This document shows, piece after piece, positions 59,611-64,000 of a stretch of DNA of 64,000 nt. The DNA is taken from the NCBI GenBank assembly GCA_034421575.1, contig DAOUKG010000060.1, forward strand, positions 1-64,000, written 5' to 3'. A program made the position numbers and the translations under genes. The first letter of the stretch is position 1, and each line of letters begins with the position of its first letter. Source of the stretch: VXLM01 sp034421575. Its GTDB lineage: Bacteria > Chloroflexota > Dehalococcoidia > Lucifugimonadales > VXLM01. The notes under the pieces are model-generated. The model saw nothing but the letters and a program-made list of their open reading frames with translations, had not been told where the DNA came from and did not search any database.

Positions 59611-61122
59611 ATGGCAGTACGAGGACAGGACATAGCGTCCGTAATCAAGCGACAGATCGAAGAGTTCGGCCAGGAACTCACGATGGTGGACGTCGGCACC
59701 GTGGTTGAGGTGGGGGACGGCATCGCCCGGATCCACGGCCTCTCCGGGGTCGGCGCGAATGAGCTTATTGAATTCGAAGGCGGCGTAATCGGAATGGCGC
59801 TGAACCTCGAAGAGGACAGCGTGGGCGCCGTCATCATGGGCGATCCGCTGTCTGTCAAGGAGGGCAGCGAGGTGCGCGGCACGGGCCGCGTCGCCGAGGT
59901 GCCCGTGGGCGAGGCGCTGCTTGGTCGTGTCGTGGACGGCATCGGAAGGCCCATCGACGGCAAGGGCCCGATCCGCACGACGGAGACGAGGCCGGTCGAG
60001 TTCCTCGCACCGGACGTGGCGTCCAGAGAGCCGGTGAACGTTCCGATGCAGACGGGAGTCAAGGCGATTGACGCGATGGTTCCAATTGGCCGAGGTCAGC
60101 GAGAGTTGATCATCGGAGACCGTTCCACGGGCAAGACGGCAATCTGCACCGATACGATCATCAACCAGAAGGGCGGAGACCTCATCTGCATCTATGTCGC
60201 CATCGGCCAGAAGGTCGGCAAGGTGGCGCAGCTGCAGGCGATTCTTGAACAGAACGGCGCTATGGACTACTCGATCATCGTCGCCGCCAACGCGTCGGAT
60301 CCCGCGCCGCTCCAGTATCTCGCGCCGTACACCGGCTGCGCGATGGGCGAGTACTTCATGTACAAGGGGCAGGACGCCCTCATCATGTACGACGACCTTT
60401 CGAAGCATGCGTGGGCCTATCGCCAGATGTCGCTTCTGTTGAGGCGACCTCCGGGACGCGAGGCATACCCTGGCGACGTTTTCTTCCTGCACAGCAGGCT
60501 CCTCGAACGGGCGGCCCGCGTATCGCAGGACCTCGGTGGCGGCTCCCTGACGGCGCTGCCGATCATCGAGACGCTGGCGGGCGACGTGTCCGCCTACGTT
60601 CCCACGAACGTGATCTCCATCACGGACGGACAGATCTATTTGGAGCCGGAACTGTTCGCGTCGGGCATTCGTCCCGCGGTGAACGCCGGACTCTCGGTGT
60701 CTCGCGTGGGCGGAAGCGCCCAGACACGAGGCATGAAGGGTGTGGCAGGCCGGATGCGACTCGAACTGGCCCAGTACCGCGAGCTCGCGACGTTCGCACA
60801 GTTCGGCACCTCCGACCTCGACGCTGCCACAAGAAGGCAGCTCGAACGCGGACAGCGCGCGGTTGAGGTGCTGAAGCAGGACCAGAGCGTTCCGCTGAAG
60901 ATGGAGCAGCAGGTCTCCATCCTGTACGCCCTAGTCAACGGACACCTCGACGACGTGGAGATATCCAAGGTGCTGGCCTTCGAGAGGGCGTTCCACGACT
61001 TCATGAGTTCCAATCACCCGGAGATCATTGCGAGCATCGCGGATGCCAAGGACGTTACGGATGAGACCGGCGAGTCCCTCAACAAGGCGATTCAAGAGTT
61101 CAAGGAGAGTGTGCCTTACTAG
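59611..61122 (+). CDS. atpA: ATP synthase F1 subunit alpha
   Basis: The 503-residue subunit binds a non-catalytic nucleotide. Walker A is GDRSTGKTA, 'VIMGDPLSVKEGSEVRGTGR' and 'YDDLSKHAWAYRQMSLLLRRPPGREAYPGD' are diagnostic, and the arginine finger region 'PAVNAGLSVSRVGGSAQ' is intact. GGAGGG precedes the ATG. An unusual small gene, not atpG, follows six bases after the stop. Confidence 0.97.
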   Translation: MAVRGQDIASVIKRQIEEFGQELTMVDVGTVVEVGDGIARIHGLSGVGANELIEFEGGVIGMALNLEEDSVGAVIMGDPLSVKEGSEVRGTGRVAEVPVGEALLGRVVDGIGRPIDGKGPIRTTETRPVEFLAPDVASREPVNVPMQTGVKAIDAMVPIGRGQRELIIGDRSTGKTAICTDTIINQKGGDLICIYVAIGQKVGKVAQLQAILEQNGAMDYSIIVAANASDPAPLQYLAPYTGCAMGEYFMYKGQDALIMYDDLSKHAWAYRQMSLLLRRPPGREAYPGDVFFLHSRLLERAARVSQDLGGGSLTALPIIETLAGDVSAYVPTNVISITDGQIYLEPELFASGIRPAVNAGLSVSRVGGSAQTRGMKGVAGRMRLELAQYRELATFAQFGTSDLDAATRRQLERGQRAVEVLKQDQSVPLKMEQQVSILYALVNGHLDDVEISKVLAFERAFHDFMSSNHPEIIASIADAKDVTDETGESLNKAIQEFKESVPY

Positions 61123-61128
61123 GCCGAG

Positions 61129-61419
61129 ATGCAGCAGCAGCGCCGAGTCCTCGTAGTCGGGAGAAGCACGGACGACATGGAGACCGTGACGACAAGGCTT
61201 GAGGGCAGCGGCTACTCGGTAACGGGAACGCTGCACGACGACATAGCGATAGACCTGGCGGCATCGTCGGAATTTGATGCACTGTTGATGGTCGACATGA
61301 GACAGAAGGAACGGACAGGGCTGAGGGGCGAGGTCCTGAAGAAACAGAAGAAGATCAAGGTGGTGCAGGCGGAGGGAACAGAGTCCGTCCTGACACTGCT
61401 GAAGCAAGCGTTGCGGTAG
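61129..61419 (+). CDS. Small receiver-like (CheY-fold) protein inside the atp operon
   Basis: The 96-residue protein begins 'RRVLVVGRSTDDMETVTTRLEGSGY', like the first strand and helix of a response-regulator receiver, and has a third strand 'FDALLMVDM' with D56 near the phosphorylation position. The acidic pair after strand 1 is replaced by Gly-Arg-Ser and no switch Thr/Lys motif is obvious, so it is probably a pseudo-receiver that binds protein or a ligand without phosphorylation. It is six bases after atpA and ten before atpG, so it is cotranscribed and likely translated. No standard atp gene matches. Confidence 0.75.
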   Translation: MQQQRRVLVVGRSTDDMETVTTRLEGSGYSVTGTLHDDIAIDLAASSEFDALLMVDMRQKERTGLRGEVLKKQKKIKVVQAEGTESVLTLLKQALR

Positions 61420-61429
61420 GGAAGGAAAA

Positions 61430-62305
61430 TTGCCAAGCGTAAGACAGCTTAGGCGGCGCATCAGAAGCGTCGAGAACACGGCGAAGATAACGAAGGCGAT
61501 GTCGATGATAGCGGCTTCGAAGATGCGCCGTGCCCAGGAGATGGCGCTCCAGAGCAGGCCGTACGCCGAAGACATGCGCAATCTGCTGGCCGATCTCGCC
61601 GCCCAGCCCGCGCCGGACGACGAGGAGTACATCCACCCGCTCCTCCGCAGCCGCGAGATCAAGCGGGCGGAGGTCGTCGTCATCACGCCGGACCGCGGAC
61701 TAACGGGAGGCCTTCACAGCAGAATCAATCGTGTGGTCGCGGAGTTCATCCTGGAACGGCAGAAGATGGACATCGAGACGAGCGTCATTGCGGTAGGACG
61801 CAAGGGCCGCGACTTCCTCGTGAGGACAGGCCAGGATGTCCGGGCGGTGTTCAGCGACATCGGCGACCGGCCCGAACTCGAAGACGTTCGCCCAATCGCA
61901 ACACTGGTAAACGAAGCGTACAGCGAGGAGCGCGTCGACGCCGTCTACCTGGCATACGCCGACTTTGTGAGCACGGTCACGCAGAGGCCGATTGTGCAGC
62001 CGCTGCTGCCGGTCGTCCCGGCAGAGCTCGAGGACAAGGACATGGTCGGCTACATCTACGAGCCCGACCCGCTGACGGTCATGGCGGCCTTGCTGCCGCG
62101 ATTCGTCGATATGCAGGTGTACCACGCGGTCCTGGAGAGCGTGGCGAGCGAGCAGTCGGCGAGGATGGTTGCCATGCGGAACGCGACGGACAACGCCAAC
62201 GACATGGTCGCCGACCTTACGTTGGAAATGAACAAGGCCCGCCAGGAGTCGATCACGTCCGAGTTGCTGGACATCGTGGGCGGCGCGGCGGCCGTCGAAG
62301 CATAA
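61430..62305 (+). CDS. atpG: ATP synthase F1 subunit gamma
   Basis: The 291-residue central-stalk subunit starts 'LRRRIRSVENTAKITKAMSM', the N-terminal helix signature. It has 'VVVITPDRGLTGGLHSRINR' and the C-terminal helix 'ESVASEQSARMVAMRNATDNA', which are all typical. The start codon is TTG at 61430, with GGAAGG upstream. Length is usual. Confidence 0.96.
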   Translation: MPSVRQLRRRIRSVENTAKITKAMSMIAASKMRRAQEMALQSRPYAEDMRNLLADLAAQPAPDDEEYIHPLLRSREIKRAEVVVITPDRGLTGGLHSRINRVVAEFILERQKMDIETSVIAVGRKGRDFLVRTGQDVRAVFSDIGDRPELEDVRPIATLVNEAYSEERVDAVYLAYADFVSTVTQRPIVQPLLPVVPAELEDKDMVGYIYEPDPLTVMAALLPRFVDMQVYHAVLESVASEQSARMVAMRNATDNANDMVADLTLEMNKARQESITSELLDIVGGAAAVEA

Positions 62306-62350
62306 GGAACATCAGGAAGCGCGCAGCGCGTATTTCGCAGGGAGGACTTG

Positions 62351-63748
62351 ATGGCGACAGGAACGGTTACGCAGGTGATCGGTACGGTGGTGGACGTTGA
62401 GTTTCCGCCGGAGGAGATGCCGGCGATCTACAACGCGCTGCACACCGAGCTCAACGGTGGACGCCTGGTGCTCGAAGTGGAGCAGCACGTCGGCAACAAC
62501 TGGGTCCGCTGTCTTGCCCTTGGCGAAACGGACGGACTTCAGCGAGGCACGGAGGCGGTCGATACCGGCGCACCGGTAACGGTGCCCGTCGGGGAACCCG
62601 CGCTCGGCAGACTGTTCAACGCGCTCGGCGAGACGCTGGACAACCTCGAAGAGGTCGAAGCTGAGAACAACTGGCCCATTCACCGCAAGCCCCCCGCCTT
62701 CGACGAGCAGGCGACGACGGTCGACGTGCTTGAGACGGGCATCAAGGTATTCGACCTGATTGCCCCGTTCACTCGCGGCGGCAAGGTCGGGGCCTATGGC
62801 GGCGCAGGTGTGGGGAAGACGGTCATCATCCAGGAACTCATCCGCAACATCGGCGCGGAGCACCAAGGGGTTTCCGTATTCGCCGGAGTCGGAGAGCGTT
62901 CCCGCGAGGGCAACGACCTCTGGGGCGAGATGAAGGAGTCCGGGGTGCTCGGCAGCACGATGCTCGTGTTCGGCCAGATGAACGAGCCGCCCGGTGTTCG
63001 AGCTCGCGTGGGTCTTACCGGCCTCACGATGGCCGAGTTCTTCAAAGAGGAACGCGGCCAGGACGTCCTGATCTTCATCGACAACATCTACCGCTACATC
63101 CTCGCAGGAATGGAAGTCTCAGCGCTGCTTGGGCGGATGCCATCCGCGGTCGGATATCAGCCGACGCTGGGAACGGAGATGGGTGACCTGCAGGAGCGGA
63201 TCACCTCCAGCGCCACCGGCTCAATCACGTCATTCCAGGCAATCTACGTGCCCGCGGACGACTACACCGACCCCGGAATCGTGACGACGTTCGGACACCT
63301 GGACGCCGTGATTTCGCTCGATAGGGCGCTTTCGGAGCAGGCCCTGTATCCAGCGGTCGACCCGCTGTCCTCCAACTCTCGAATCCTTGAGCCCGCGATT
63401 GTGGGCCAGGAGCACTACGACGCCGCGCGCGGCGTGCAGCAGGTGCTCCAGCGCTACCGCGACCTCCAGGATATCATCGCCATACTGGGCGTTGAGGAAC
63501 TTTCGGAGGAAGACCGGCAGGCCGTCGCCAGGGCCCGCAAGATCCAGCGTTTCCTGACGCAGCCGTTCTTCGTGGCCGAACAGTTCACCGGCCAGGAGGG
63601 CCGCTACGTCTCGATCCGCGATACCGTTCGTGGCTTCACCGAGATTCTCGCGGGAGATCACGACGATATGCCTGAGCAGGCCTTCTACATGGTGGGCACA
63701 ATCGACGAGGCCCGCGAGAAGGGCGAGCAGATGGCGGCCGAGGAATAG
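62351..63748 (+). CDS. atpD: ATP synthase F1 subunit beta
   Basis: The 465-residue catalytic subunit has Walker A 'GGAGVGKTVIIQEL', the catalytic Glu in 'AGVGERSREGNDL', Walker B 'DVLIFIDNIYRY', and the C-terminal 'GVEELSEEDRQAV', the regulatory DELSEED region in the form EELSEED. The ATG at 62351 follows GGAGG; a TTG at 62348 is adjacent. The protein is complete. Confidence 0.97.
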   Translation: MATGTVTQVIGTVVDVEFPPEEMPAIYNALHTELNGGRLVLEVEQHVGNNWVRCLALGETDGLQRGTEAVDTGAPVTVPVGEPALGRLFNALGETLDNLEEVEAENNWPIHRKPPAFDEQATTVDVLETGIKVFDLIAPFTRGGKVGAYGGAGVGKTVIIQELIRNIGAEHQGVSVFAGVGERSREGNDLWGEMKESGVLGSTMLVFGQMNEPPGVRARVGLTGLTMAEFFKEERGQDVLIFIDNIYRYILAGMEVSALLGRMPSAVGYQPTLGTEMGDLQERITSSATGSITSFQAIYVPADDYTDPGIVTTFGHLDAVISLDRALSEQALYPAVDPLSSNSRILEPAIVGQEHYDAARGVQQVLQRYRDLQDIIAILGVEELSEEDRQAVARARKIQRFLTQPFFVAEQFTGQEGRYVSIRDTVRGFTEILAGDHDDMPEQAFYMVGTIDEAREKGEQMAAEE

Positions 63749-63755
63749 GAATCCC

Positions 63756-64000
63756 ATGCCCCTGACACTGGAAATAGTCACTGCCGAACGAGTCGTCTAC
63801 TCCGAAGAGGTGGACGTGCTCGTCGCTCCCGGCGTCGTCGGCGAGCTTGGCATTTTGCCGAGCCACTCGCCGCTGCTGACCGTCATGCAGCCGGGCGAGA
63901 TCCGCGTCGACAAGGATGGCGAGGAGACCTTCATCGCCGTCAGCGGTGGTTTCCTCGAGGTCATCGGCAACAAGGCGACGATCCTGGCGGACACGGCTGA
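63756..64000 (+). CDS. atpC: ATP synthase F1 subunit epsilon, 5' part
   Basis: The gene is cut by the window end after 81 codons. The visible part starts 'MPLTLEIVTAERVVYSEEVD' and continues 'GELGILPSHSPLLTVMQPGEI' and 'FIAVSGGFLEVIGNKATILAD', the N-terminal beta-sandwich of epsilon. It starts seven bases after atpD with AGGAA before the ATG. It regulates rotation in the complex. Confidence 0.95.
   Translation, partial: MPLTLEIVTAERVVYSEEVDVLVAPGVVGELGILPSHSPLLTVMQPGEIRVDKDGEETFIAVSGGFLEVIGNKATILADTA

Noticed and set aside
58987..60492. 501-codon minus-strand frame over atpH and atpA
   Set aside because: It is a mirror of high-GC coding sequence on the plus strand; no motifs, and the plus-strand genes are certain.
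61129..61419. The small atp-operon gene as a misread piece of atpA or atpG
   Set aside because: Both neighbours are complete at their expected ends, and the small frame has its own receiver-like pattern.

Overview
The window looks like a chromosomal segment of a Chloroflexota bacterium, probably a free-living or host-associated Dehalococcoidia/SAR202-type lineage. This is inferred from gene content: archaeal-type PEP carboxylase, an atpZ-B-E-F-H-A-x-G-D-C ATP synthase operon, lipoproteins with an Ala/Thr/Pro-rich linker, a sortase, and many Gfo/Idh, SDR, DapA-like and beta-propeller enzymes typical of sugar-acid scavenging. GC content is fairly high, GTG/TTG starts are common, and several promoters carry an extended -10 of the form TGn-TAGAAT. 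No phylogenetic test was possible.

Layout. 1-655: repeat-rich intergenic DNA. 656-6476: DUF1801 protein, RarA, threonine aldolase, an orphan HigA-type antitoxin, an alpha/beta hydrolase and fumarase C. 6637-8126: two membrane proteins without recognisable family, separated by hairpin repeats. 8227-10569 (minus): a three-gene sulfur-carrier operon (TusA-like, DsrE-like, and a TusA domain fused to a catalytic MetE-like domain). This is the strongest candidate for an undescribed system. 10780-16894: creatininase plus Asp-box protein, PEP carboxylase, phosphatase, and HpcH/HpaI aldolase plus NHL propeller. 16983-23978: histidine kinase, then surface proteins (Kelch lipoprotein, zinc-peptidase lipoprotein, TlpA-like redoxin, sortase).

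24453-31156: glycosidase-like protein facing a minus-strand catabolic operon (DapA-like aldolase, two tandem SelA-like PLP enzymes, Gfo/Idh dehydrogenase), then VapBC. 31211-36804: SDR, gatC-gatA, and a receiver / PAS-GAF-kinase / receiver signalling operon. 36835-41762: beta-propeller hydrolase-like protein, uronate-dehydrogenase-like epimerase, duplicated-domain lipoprotein, second DapA-like lyase. 41782-47358: a 1858-residue subtilisin-FN3-LRR exoprotein. 47448-55966: SMP-30-like propeller, two SDRs, an oligopeptide-type binding lipoprotein whose reading frame is broken by one in-frame TAG, a DUF6807-like protein and a second Gfo/Idh enzyme. 56025-64000: rhomboid protease and the ATP synthase operon, which runs off the window inside atpC and carries an extra receiver-like small gene between atpA and atpG.

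Small hairpin repeats of at least four families sit between genes. One 125-bp copy has perfect 16-bp terminal inverted repeats and looks like a MITE. I saw no tRNA, rRNA, CRISPR array or complete insertion sequence. All database-dependent assignments rest on recognised motifs, not on searches.
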